Source: an uncultured Pelagibacteraceae bacterium
Lineage (GTDB): Bacteria; Pseudomonadota; Alphaproteobacteria; Pelagibacterales; Pelagibacteraceae
Direction: 5' to 3'
Assembly: GCA_902628635.1 (NCBI GenBank)
Contig: CACONQ010000007.1
Coordinates: 1 to 32,654, forward strand
Length of the DNA stretch: 32,654 bases
Shown: one piece after another, positions 16,195 through 22,774 of the stretch
Layout: each line of letters begins with the position of its first letter
Position numbering within the stretch: the first letter of the stretch is position 1
The notes under the pieces: model-generated
What the model was told of the DNA's origin: nothing
Database searches by the model: none
The model's input: the letters and a program-made list of their open reading frames with translations, nothing else
Program-made: the position numbers and the translations under genes

Positions 16195-17114
16195 GCATTT
16201 TTTTAGCTGGCCACAAAGGTCTAGTAGGTTCAGCAATTTTAAGGAAATTAAAAAAAAAAAAATATAAAAAAATAATCACAATTGATAGAAAAAATCTTGA
16301 TTTATTAGATCAAAAGTCTGTTTTAAATTTTTTAAAAAAAAAAAAACCAAAAATAGTTATTATCGCAGCTGCAAAAGTGGGTGGAGTTCATCACAATAAC
16401 ATTCACGGTGCTGATTTTATCTATGAGAATTTGCAAATACAAAATAATTTAATTCATGGAAGCTTTATGAATAATGTAAAAAAAGTTATTTTTCTTGGAT
16501 CAAGCTGCATATATCCAAAAAAGTCTAAACAACCTATTAAGGAAAAATACTTATTATCAGGAAAATTAGAGGAAACTAATGAACCTTATGCTATAGCAAA
16601 AATAGCAGGAGTAAAAATGTGCGAGGCTTACAATAAACAATATAAAACAAATTTTTTAAGTTTAATGCCAACAAACACTTATGGGCCTAACGATAATTAT
16701 GATACGTATAACTCACATTTTTTTCCTGCATTAATCAAAAAAGCTCATGAGTGTAAGATAAAAAATAAAAAAATATTTAAAGTCTGGGGTAGTGGAAAAC
16801 CACTAAGAGAACTAATTTTTGTTGATGATATTGCTGATGCATGCATTTTTTTTATGAATAAAAATATAAAAGATACGATTATTAACATAGGCAGTGGTAA
16901 AGATATGAGGATAAAAGATTATGTTAATTTTTTAATAAAAAAGTTGAAAATTAAAGTTAAAATAAAATACGACGATAAAAAGCCTGATGGAGTTTTTAGA
17001 AAAGTTCTTGATATAAGTGTTGCTAAAAAATATGGATGGAAATCTAAAATATCTTTAGAAAAAGGTTTTGATATTACTTATAAAGACTTTGTTAAAAACT
17101 ATAAAAAAAATTAA
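16191..17114 (+). CDS. fcl: GDP-L-fucose synthase
   Basis: This bifunctional epimerase/reductase turns GDP-4-keto-6-deoxymannose into GDP-L-fucose. It has 307 residues. GHKGLVGSAI (7-16) is the NADP loop, AAAKVGGVHHNN follows (60-70), GSSCIYPK holds Ser104 and Cys106, and EPYAIAKIAG holds Tyr133 and Lys137, matching the E. coli catalytic set with a constant offset of three. The first 160 bases contain two runs of thirteen A (16250-16262 and 16334-16346), each encoding a four-lysine stretch. It overlaps gmd by four bases and the next SDR gene by one. Confidence 0.95.
   Translation: MSIFLAGHKGLVGSAILRKLKKKKYKKIITIDRKNLDLLDQKSVLNFLKKKKPKIVIIAAAKVGGVHHNNIHGADFIYENLQIQNNLIHGSFMNNVKKVIFLGSSCIYPKKSKQPIKEKYLLSGKLEETNEPYAIAKIAGVKMCEAYNKQYKTNFLSLMPTNTYGPNDNYDTYNSHFFPALIKKAHECKIKNKKIFKVWGSGKPLRELIFVDDIADACIFFMNKNIKDTIINIGSGKDMRIKDYVNFLIKKLKIKVKIKYDDKKPDGVFRKVLDISVAKKYGWKSKISLEKGFDITYKDFVKNYKKN
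16250..16262. repeat. A13 run in fcl coding sequence
   Basis: Thirteen consecutive A encode the end of Leu20 and Lys21-Lys24. A run of this length is a possible site of polymerase slippage. Confidence 0.9.
16334..16346. repeat. Second A13 run in fcl coding sequence
   Basis: Another thirteen A, 84 bases after the first, encode the end of a Leu codon and four Lys codons in FLKKKKPKIV. Confidence 0.9.
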
Positions 17115-17995
17115 TGAAAAATATTCTTGTTGTTACTGGTGGTGCTGGATTTGTTGGATCTAATTTAATAAGCTATCTAATAAAAAAAACAAATCATAAA
17201 ATTATCTCGATAGATAATTATAGCTCTGGGTCAAAAAAAAATCATATTAAAAATTCTAGAATAAAATATTTTTCATCACACACAAAAAATATTTCTCAAA
17301 TATTGAGGAAACCAAAAAATATAAAAGCAATTTTTCACTTTGGTGAGTTTGCTAGGATTTATCAAAGTTTTTTAAAAATGGATCAATGTTTGGACTCTAA
17401 TACTATAGGAACAAATGCAGTATTTAATTTTTGTTTAATTAATAATATAAAACTTATCTATAGCGCAACCTCAGCTTCTCTAGGAAATCGTGGTAAAGAT
17501 AAAAATCTTTCCCCTTATGCATTTTCAAAATCCCAAAATTTAGAGTTACTAGAGAATTTAAAAAAGTGGTTTAAGTTTAAATACGAAATAATTTATTTTT
17601 ATAATGTGTATGGCCCAAGACAGATAAGCCAAGGCAGTATGGCTACTGTAATAGGAATATTTGAAAATTGTTTCAAGAAAAAAAAATTTTTACCAGTTGT
17701 TAAACCTGGTACGCAATCAAGAAGATTTACACATATAGATGATACAATTAAGGTTTGCTATCTGGCTTGGAAAAAAAACTTATGTAGACATTATAGTATT
17801 TCTCACAGAGAAAGTTATTCAATCTTACAAGTTGCAAAGCTTTTTAAAAAAAAAATTAAATTTTTACCTAAAAGATCAGGTGAAAGATATGCATCTGCAT
17901 TAACAAATATGAATCTTTCTAATCGCGTCTATAAATATTTTGGTAAAAAAAAATTGAAGGATTATGTTGAGCAATTTATTATAAATAATCAATAA
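17114..17995 (+). CDS. NAD-dependent epimerase/dehydratase, extended SDR family
   Basis: The 293-residue protein has GGAGFVG at 9-15, IDNYSSGSKKNH at the ribose-binding position, AIFHFGEFARI where most members have H-x-A-A, and the active site SATSASLG with Tyr135 and Lys139 in YAFSK. FYNVYGPRQISQGSMATVI and RRFTHIDDTIKVCYLAW are typical of UDP-glucose 4-epimerase-like enzymes. The substrate cannot be fixed. The motif SATSASLGN, where most homologues read S-S-x-x-VYG, sets it apart from ordinary GalE. It is the last sugar gene before the 5S rRNA; its TAA stop is inside a terminator-like hairpin. Confidence 0.75.
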   Translation: MKNILVVTGGAGFVGSNLISYLIKKTNHKIISIDNYSSGSKKNHIKNSRIKYFSSHTKNISQILRKPKNIKAIFHFGEFARIYQSFLKMDQCLDSNTIGTNAVFNFCLINNIKLIYSATSASLGNRGKDKNLSPYAFSKSQNLELLENLKKWFKFKYEIIYFYNVYGPRQISQGSMATVIGIFENCFKKKKFLPVVKPGTQSRRFTHIDDTIKVCYLAWKKNLCRHYSISHRESYSILQVAKLFKKKIKFLPKRSGERYASALTNMNLSNRVYKYFGKKKLKDYVEQFIINNQ

Positions 17996-18023
17996 TTTAT
18001 TGTTGATTTTAAGTTTTTTTTTT
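17987..18023 (+). terminator. Intrinsic-terminator-like hairpin and T-tract between sugar operon and 5S rRNA
   Basis: AATCAATAA (17987-17995) pairs with TTGTTGATT (18000-18008) around the four-base loop TTTA, giving nine pairs with one G.T wobble. A run of ten T follows at 18014-18023 after five other bases. The stem is A+T-rich, and the gap before the T-run weakens the call. The stem holds the stop codon of the upstream gene. Confidence 0.4.
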
Positions 18024-18030
18024 ATATAAC
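18003..18030 (+). promoter_or_regulatory. Probable sigma-70 promoter of the 5S rRNA gene
   Basis: TTGATT (18003-18008), a 16-base spacer, and TATAAC (18025-18030) match the -35 and -10 consensus at four and five of six positions. The predicted start, about six or seven bases after the -10 box, coincides with the first base of the mature 5S rRNA (18036-18037). This would make a 5S transcript with almost no leader. Confidence 0.5.
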
Positions 18031-18035
18031 TTTCA

Positions 18036-18153
18036 TGCCTGGTGATTATTGCGAAGGTGTAATACCCGATCCCATTCCGAACTCGGAAGTCAAGCCCTTC
18101 TGCGCCGATGGTACTTTGTCTTAAGACATGGAAGAGTAGGACGTTGCCAGGCT
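18036..18153 (+). rRNA. rrf: 5S ribosomal RNA
   Basis: The roughly 118-base element has the expected 5S secondary structure. Its 5' end GCCTGG (18037-18042) pairs with CCAGGC (18147-18152) to form helix I. The conserved core CCCGATCCCATTCCGAACTC sits at the normal place (loop B/helix III), and GCGCCGATGGTA and GGGA-type elements follow, with GAAGAGTAGGACG near the 3' side. No 23S or tRNA gene lies upstream within the window, so it is unlinked from the rest of the rRNA operon by at least 18 kb of protein genes. The ends are set by helix I and are good to a few bases. Confidence 0.95.
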
Positions 18154-18928
18154 ATAAAATCACATTTACAATCTTTGTAAGAATATAATCTAAATTAAAG
18201 TCATTTTTTTTTTTTAAAAAAAATTCGTATTCAATTTGCATTTTTCTTCTTTTCCAAAATGCAGTAGATATTAATCTTGAGAAAGTTTTATCTAAGTTAT
18301 TATTATGTATCCTCTTCATGGTTAATTCTTTTTGTAGTGAAATCAAATCAAATTGTGTGTAAGCAAATAATATTAACTTAATATCTATAGCTAAAAACTT
18401 CCAACAAAAAGGTTTTCCTTCTTTAAAAAATTTATCAAGTATTTCTCTGCTACAAGATATTGCGCTTGTTCCAAAAATTTGTGGCCAACTAATTAAAATT
18501 TTTTTAAAAAAAATATTATTTTTATAGAATTTAATTTTACCTTTTTTTTTGAAATTATTTGAAAAAAAAGAGGGAACATCTTGAATAATTTTGTTTTTGG
18601 TTTGATAAAATATTTTTGACAAATTATTTAACTTTAAATTTGAGAATTTATCATCTCCGTCTAAAAGACAAATATAATTCCCTTTAGATTTAAAAAATCC
18701 ATATTGAATTTGGTGCATTTGATTTAAAACAGGAAATCTTTTATATTTTTCTTTAATATGAAAATATTTTAATTTTTTTATATTTTTGTATTTATCTTTT
18801 GAAGGTCTTTTTGAAGTGTCTACAACAATTATCTCATAACTAGAATAGTTTTGATTTAAGCAGCTTTTTATACACTCATTCAAGAACTTTGATTGATCAT
18901 GTGTATTAATAATTATACTAAAGTCCAT
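18152..18928 (-). CDS. GT2-family glycosyltransferase convergent with 5S rRNA
   Basis: The 258-residue GT-A protein opens with FSIIINTHDQSKFLNECIKSCLNQNY and EIIVVDTSKRPS. It has the acidic metal site LLDGDD (90-93), preceded by the less common QMHQIQYGFFKSKGNYI segment. The second half (residues 120-258) is Lys/Phe-rich and includes SWPQIFGTSAISCSREIL and a likely catalytic-base region with FCWKFLAIDIKLI. Donor unknown. It is the only polysaccharide gene on the far side of the 5S gene. Its TAG stop (18152-18154) overlaps the last bases of 5S helix I, so the two transcripts converge with no spacer. It may be an outlier of the same island. Confidence 0.8.
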   Translation of the reverse strand: MDFSIIINTHDQSKFLNECIKSCLNQNYSSYEIIVVDTSKRPSKDKYKNIKKLKYFHIKEKYKRFPVLNQMHQIQYGFFKSKGNYICLLDGDDKFSNLKLNNLSKIFYQTKNKIIQDVPSFFSNNFKKKGKIKFYKNNIFFKKILISWPQIFGTSAISCSREILDKFFKEGKPFCWKFLAIDIKLILFAYTQFDLISLQKELTMKRIHNNNLDKTFSRLISTAFWKRRKMQIEYEFFLKKKNDFNLDYILTKIVNVIL

Positions 18929-19014
18929 TTATTAAATTATTCAGTATTTTAAATGCCGATGCAACAATTCTTTTATTGACCAAATAAATTTTAATAAGTA
19001 AAAGGTCTGAAATT
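18929..19014. promoter_or_regulatory. Divergent spacer upstream of rpmJ with a possible promoter
   Basis: On the plus strand TTGACC (18976-18981) is a good -35 match, five of six. A weak -10-like TAAAAG follows after 17 bases (18999-19004), just before an AGG ribosome-binding sequence at about 19003-19005. The -10 box is poor, so the exact promoter is uncertain. This is still the only place for a promoter of the rpmJ-pnt run. Confidence 0.35.
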
Positions 19015-19140
19015 ATGAAAATTAAAAGCTCACTAAAATCATTAAAATCTCGAGATCTCAACTCCAAATTAGTAAGAAGAAGGGGACGAGTTTATATTAT
19101 CAATAAAAAAAATCCAAAATTTAAAGCAAGACAAAAATAA
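19015..19140 (+). CDS. rpmJ: 50S ribosomal protein L36 (zinc-free type)
   Basis: Too small for long-ORF listings, but clear: 41 residues beginning [14 protein letters not shown] and ending [16 protein letters not shown]. It is the alphaproteobacterial L36 form with the RRRGRVYVINKxNPRFKARQ core. The zinc-binding cysteines and histidine of the E. coli type are absent, so it is a C-minus paralogue. An AGG lies about ten bases before the ATG. The stop codon is followed at once by the ATG of the next small gene, so the two are probably co-translated. Confidence 0.92.
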   Translation: MKIKSSLKSLKSRDLNSKLVRRRGRVYIINKKNPKFKARQK

Positions 19141-19251
19141 ATGGATAATGAGAGTCATAAAAAAACCTGGGACACCTTCACAAAATTTGTTCTTTGGGGA
19201 ACTATAGCAGTAATTGGTGTGTTGGTTCTTATGGCAATTTTCCTATTGTAA
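19141..19251 (+). CDS. aa3-type cytochrome c oxidase subunit IV-like small membrane protein
   Basis: A 36-residue protein with a charged N-terminus (MDNESHKKTWDTFTKF) and one transmembrane helix (VLWGTIAVIGVLVLMAIFLL). This is the pattern of the bacterial aa3 oxidase subunit IV family (PF07835), where a His, then a short amphipathic stretch, then W-G-T/S-I leads into the helix. In other alphaproteobacteria, as I recall, this small gene also sits just before pntA, which supports the call. It would be an accessory subunit of the terminal oxidase in the inner membrane. It starts directly after the rpmJ stop and ends eight bases before pntAA. Confidence 0.8.
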   Translation: MDNESHKKTWDTFTKFVLWGTIAVIGVLVLMAIFLL

Positions 19252-19259
19252 AAAATTAG

Positions 19260-20348
19260 ATGATCATAGGTTCTATTCCAGAAAATAAAGACTTAGAAAA
19301 AAGAATTTCTTTAGTACCAGACATAATTAAAAAATATACTAACCTTGGATTAGAGGTGAATATAGTAAAAGGATATGGTGATCATTTAGGTTTTAATGAT
19401 AATACTTTTAAAAACGCTGGTGCTAAGATTCTTTTATCAAAAGAAGAAGTAATAAAAAATTCAAATATTTTAATCCAGTTGGACATGATTAATGAAAATG
19501 ATTTTTCAATTTTAAGTAAAGACAAAATTTTAATTGGGTCTATGAATTATTCTAAAAATAAGGATAAGATTGAAAAATTAAAATCCAACGGAGTAAATAT
19601 ATTTTCTTTAGAACTACTCCCAAGAATAACAAGAGCTCAATCAATGGATATTTTATCGTCACAAGCAAACCTTGCAGGTTATAAAGCTGTAATTGAGGCA
19701 TTTGCTTTTTTTGAAAAAGCAATTCCAATGATGATGACAGCGGCGGGAACTGTTCCAGCTGCAAAAGTTTTAGTTGTTGGCGCAGGTGTGGCCGGATTAC
19801 AGGCTGTTGCTACAGCAAAAAGAATGGGTGCAGTTGTTTTTGCTACTGATGTGAGAATGGCATCTAAAGAACAAGTGGAGAGTCTAGGAGGTAAATTTTT
19901 AACTGTAGAGGGATCAGAAAACCTTGAGACTGAGGGTGGATATGCTAAGGAGGCGTCTGAAGAATTTAAGAAAAAACAAGAAGAACTTTTATCTGAAACT
20001 TTAAAAAAAATTGATATAGTTATTTGTACTGCTTTGATACCTGGAAAAAAGGCTCCAATAATTCTAAAAGAGGGCATGATAGAAAATATGCAATCTGGTT
20101 CAGTTATTTATGACTTAGCTGCTATTCAAGGTGGAAATACAGCATACACAAAAGTTGATGAAATAATTGATAAAAATGGAGTAAAAATCATGGGAGAAAA
20201 AAATATACTTAATAAACTTCCAGTATCATCATCTAATCTTTATGCAAAAAATTTATTTAATTTTGTCTCAAATTTATATGACAAAGATAATAAAAAAATT
20301 AATATTAATTTAGAAGATGAAATTATAAAAAATACATTGTTAAAATAG
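19260..20348 (+). CDS. pntAA: NAD(P) transhydrogenase subunit alpha, part 1 (NAD-binding domain I)
   Basis: The 362-residue soluble domain binds NAD(H) in the proton-translocating transhydrogenase, which uses the proton gradient to reduce NADP with NADH. It shows the AlaDh/PNT fold: GSIPENKDLEKRISLVPD at the start, RITRAQSMDILSSQANLAGY (122-141), a Rossmann GAGVAG at 174-179, and FATDVR soon after. A mobile-loop region is seen around EGGYAKEASEEFKKKQ. As in many alphaproteobacteria the alpha subunit is split; this ORF carries domain I only, and the membrane part is the next ORF, six bases on. Confidence 0.95.
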   Translation: MIIGSIPENKDLEKRISLVPDIIKKYTNLGLEVNIVKGYGDHLGFNDNTFKNAGAKILLSKEEVIKNSNILIQLDMINENDFSILSKDKILIGSMNYSKNKDKIEKLKSNGVNIFSLELLPRITRAQSMDILSSQANLAGYKAVIEAFAFFEKAIPMMMTAAGTVPAAKVLVVGAGVAGLQAVATAKRMGAVVFATDVRMASKEQVESLGGKFLTVEGSENLETEGGYAKEASEEFKKKQEELLSETLKKIDIVICTALIPGKKAPIILKEGMIENMQSGSVIYDLAAIQGGNTAYTKVDEIIDKNGVKIMGEKNILNKLPVSSSNLYAKNLFNFVSNLYDKDNKKININLEDEIIKNTLLK

Positions 20349-20354
20349 ATTATT

Positions 20355-20663
20355 ATGGAAATAGATCCTTTTATATTCAGATTAAGTATATTTATTCTAT
20401 CTATATTTGTGGGTTATTATGTTGTTTGGAGTGTTACTCCATCTCTTCATACACCTTTAATGTCAGTAACAAATGCTATTTCATCAGTAATAATAGTTGG
20501 TGCTATTATTGCATCATTAGCAGGAAATTCTAATGAAGTTTTTGATACAGCCAGTATATTTGGCTATCTAGCCATAATCCTAGCAGCAGTAAATATATTT
20601 GGGGGCTTTTTGGTAACTCAAAGAATGCTAGCAATGTACAAGAAGAAGAAAAAAGATAAATAA
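20355..20663 (+). CDS. pntAB: NAD(P) transhydrogenase subunit alpha, part 2 (membrane segment)
   Basis: This 102-residue membrane protein carries part of domain II of the transhydrogenase. It has three to four helices; VVWSVTPSLHTPLMSVTNAISSVIIVGAI contains the conserved H-T-P-L-M-S-x-T-N-A-I-S segment of the proton channel side. A basic tail (YKKKKKDK) ends the protein at the cytoplasmic face. It lies between pntAA and pntB with spacers of six and two bases, as expected for a three-gene pnt operon. Confidence 0.95.
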   Translation: MEIDPFIFRLSIFILSIFVGYYVVWSVTPSLHTPLMSVTNAISSVIIVGAIIASLAGNSNEVFDTASIFGYLAIILAAVNIFGGFLVTQRMLAMYKKKKKDK

Positions 20664-20665
20664 TT

Positions 20666-22060
20666 ATGTCAGCAAATTTATTAGCAATTTTTTACTTAGT
20701 TTCCGGAGTATTATTTATTTTAGCTCTTAGAGGACTTTCATCACCCGAGACATCAAGACAAGGTAACTTATACGGAATTATTGGAATGATAATTGCAATA
20801 AGTGTTACAATAATCTCAGTAGGGAATTTTTCAATTGAATTTGTATACTTGATTGTTTTTTTAATAGTAGGTGGAACAATCGGGGGATTTATAGCTTTTA
20901 AAATTCCTATGACTGCTATGCCAGAATTGGTAGCGGGCTTTCATAGTTTGGTAGGTTTAGCAGCAGTGTTTGTTGCAATTTCTGCTTTTTTAAATCCTGA
21001 GATATTTAATCTTGGTTATCCAGGAGATATAAAAATTGCAAGTTTAGTTGAAATGTCACTGGGTGCAGCAATTGGGGCAATTACATTCACGGGATCAATA
21101 ATAGCCTTTTTAAAACTAAGAGGAATAATGTCAGGTTCCCCAATTACATTTCCTGGACAGCATTTTTTAAATCTTGTACTAGGAATTTTACTGGTTGGAT
21201 TAATATATTTTCTATGCAAAACCCAATCTGAAAATTTATTTTGGTCTTTAATATTTATATCTTTTGTCGTTGGTATATTGCTAATTATTCCAATTGGAGG
21301 TGCTGATATGCCAGTCGTAATATCAATGCTAAATTCATATTCTGGATGGGCAGCTGCTGGAATAGGTTTTACTCTTGAAAATACAGCTTTAATTATAACA
21401 GGAGCTTTGGTTGGTTCATCTGGTGCGATTTTATCTTACATAATGTGCAAAGGAATGAATAGATCTTTTTTTAATGTAATATTAGGAGGATGGGGAGCAA
21501 CAGATGATACTTCAAGTAAAAAATCTAGTGAACAAAAACCGGTAAAAAGCGGCAATGCCGACGATGCTGCATTTTTAATGAAGAATGCATCATCAGTAAT
21601 TATTGTTCCAGGTTATGGAATGGCTGTTGCCCAAGCACAACATGCACTTAAAGAAATGGTAGACTCACTTAAAAAGAATGGTGTTAAAGTTTCTTATGCA
21701 ATTCACCCAGTTGCAGGAAGAATGCCAGGACACATGAACGTTTTATTAGCTGAGGCAAATGTACCGTATGATGAGGTTTTTGAACTTGAGGATATAAATA
21801 ATGATTTTGCAAACTGTGACGTTGCTTATGTAATAGGAGCCAATGATGTTACAAATCCAGTTGCTAAAACAGACCCGCAAAGTCCAATTTATGGAATGCC
21901 AATTTTAGATGTTGAGAAATCAAAATCAGTATTATTTGTAAAAAGGAGTTTGTCACCAGGTTATGCTGGCATAGATAACGATTTATTTTATAGAGAAAAT
22001 ACATTAATGTTGTTTGCGGATGCAAAAAAAATGACAGAAGAGATTACAAAAAGCTTGTAG
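20666..22060 (+). CDS. pntB: NAD(P) transhydrogenase subunit beta
   Basis: The 464-residue protein joins membrane domain II to NADP-binding domain III. The first 250 residues hold eight or nine helices, including PMTAMPELVAGFHSLVGLAAVFVA (conserved proton-path His in FHSLVG) and GADMPVVISMLNSYSGWAAA. Domain III starts near residue 300: IIVPGYGMAVAQAQHALKEM, HPVAGRMPGHMNVLLAEA, YVIGANDVTNPVAKTDP, and FVKRSLSPGYAGIDNDLFY bind NADP(H). Every landmark is intact. The TAG stop overlaps the AGG likely used as ribosome-binding site by the next gene. Confidence 0.95.
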   Translation: MSANLLAIFYLVSGVLFILALRGLSSPETSRQGNLYGIIGMIIAISVTIISVGNFSIEFVYLIVFLIVGGTIGGFIAFKIPMTAMPELVAGFHSLVGLAAVFVAISAFLNPEIFNLGYPGDIKIASLVEMSLGAAIGAITFTGSIIAFLKLRGIMSGSPITFPGQHFLNLVLGILLVGLIYFLCKTQSENLFWSLIFISFVVGILLIIPIGGADMPVVISMLNSYSGWAAAGIGFTLENTALIITGALVGSSGAILSYIMCKGMNRSFFNVILGGWGATDDTSSKKSSEQKPVKSGNADDAAFLMKNASSVIIVPGYGMAVAQAQHALKEMVDSLKKNGVKVSYAIHPVAGRMPGHMNVLLAEANVPYDEVFELEDINNDFANCDVAYVIGANDVTNPVAKTDPQSPIYGMPILDVEKSKSVLFVKRSLSPGYAGIDNDLFYRENTLMLFADAKKMTEEITKSL

Positions 22061-22066
22061 GATAAA

Positions 22067-22765
22067 TTGAGTACAAAAATATTTTGTGATATTGCAGAAA
22101 TTAGTCAGATTAAAAAGTTTAATAAAAAAAAAATTGTTAAAGGTTTTACTACTAACCCAAGCTTAATAAGAAAAGCAGGAGCTAAAGACTACAAGTCTTA
22201 TTGTAAAAAAATTTTAAAAGCTTGTCCTGAAAAACCTATATCCTTTGAAGTTTTTGCAGACGATCATAAAAATATGATTAATCAAGCGTATATACTTAAC
22301 TCACTTGGGAAAAACGTTTATGTAAAAGTACCTTTTTGTAATTCGAAGGGAATTTTTTGTGGGAAGATTATTAAAGAATTAAATAAAAAAAATATAAAGT
22401 TAAATATTACAGCTGTCTATAGCTCATCACAAACAAAAAAAATTCTAAAAAATATTAATAAAAAATCAAAGGTTATTATATCTATCTTCGCAGGAAGATC
22501 TGGTGACACAGGATTAGATCCAATTCCAGAATTTAAAAAGAGTTTGTCATTATGTAAAAATTATAAAAATGTTGAAATTTTATGGGCCAGCGTGAGAGAG
22601 CCATATAATTTCACTCAAGCAAAACAATTAAAATGTCATATCATTACTGTTCCGCCATCAATAATTGAAAAAATAGAAAAATTTGGAAAAAATTTTAAAG
22701 ATTTAACGATTGAGACTGTAAGAAATTTTTTAATTGATAGCAAAAAATCAAATTTTAAAATTTAG
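22067..22765 (+). CDS. Small transaldolase (TalC/FSA-type)
   Basis: The 232-residue TIM-barrel aldolase is of the short transaldolase/fructose-6-phosphate aldolase group. Landmarks are GFTTNPSLIRKAG (26-38), the Schiff-base lysine Lys87 in VYVKVPF, INITAVYS-type strand KLNITAVYSS, SIFAGRSGDTGLDP, and ITVPPSII. The start codon is TTG at 22067, preceded by AGGA in the pntB stop region; it is needed to include the first strand (IFCDIAE). Family members act on sedoheptulose-7-phosphate or fructose-6-phosphate, and which one is not clear. The pentose-phosphate partner tkt is in the minus-strand run nearby. Divergence from E. coli FSA is considerable. Confidence 0.85.
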   Translation: MSTKIFCDIAEISQIKKFNKKKIVKGFTTNPSLIRKAGAKDYKSYCKKILKACPEKPISFEVFADDHKNMINQAYILNSLGKNVYVKVPFCNSKGIFCGKIIKELNKKNIKLNITAVYSSSQTKKILKNINKKSKVIISIFAGRSGDTGLDPIPEFKKSLSLCKNYKNVEILWASVREPYNFTQAKQLKCHIITVPPSIIEKIEKFGKNFKDLTIETVRNFLIDSKKSNFKI

Positions 22766-22774
22766 CTTTCTAAA

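Noticed and set aside
1-18000. Prophage, insertion sequence or CRISPR array as the source of island variability
   Set aside because: No transposase, integrase, phage structural gene, terminal inverted repeat or regularly spaced repeat was found on either strand; the repeated-looking sequence is poly-A/T background.
18165-18181. Hairpin TTACAA-TCT-TTGTAA just after 5S as its terminator
   Set aside because: The stem is only six A+T-rich pairs, lies within the GT2 coding sequence, and the next T-run (18204-18215) is more than 20 bases away. It is not a convincing intrinsic terminator.
18929-19014. Riboswitch or ribosomal leader upstream of rpmJ
   Set aside because: The 86 bases show no stable structured element or known aptamer core; only possible promoter boxes and an AGG were seen.
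19552-20077. Minus-strand open frames inside pntAA
   Set aside because: They are shadows of a strongly conserved plus-strand gene, with compositions that mirror it and no leader sequences.
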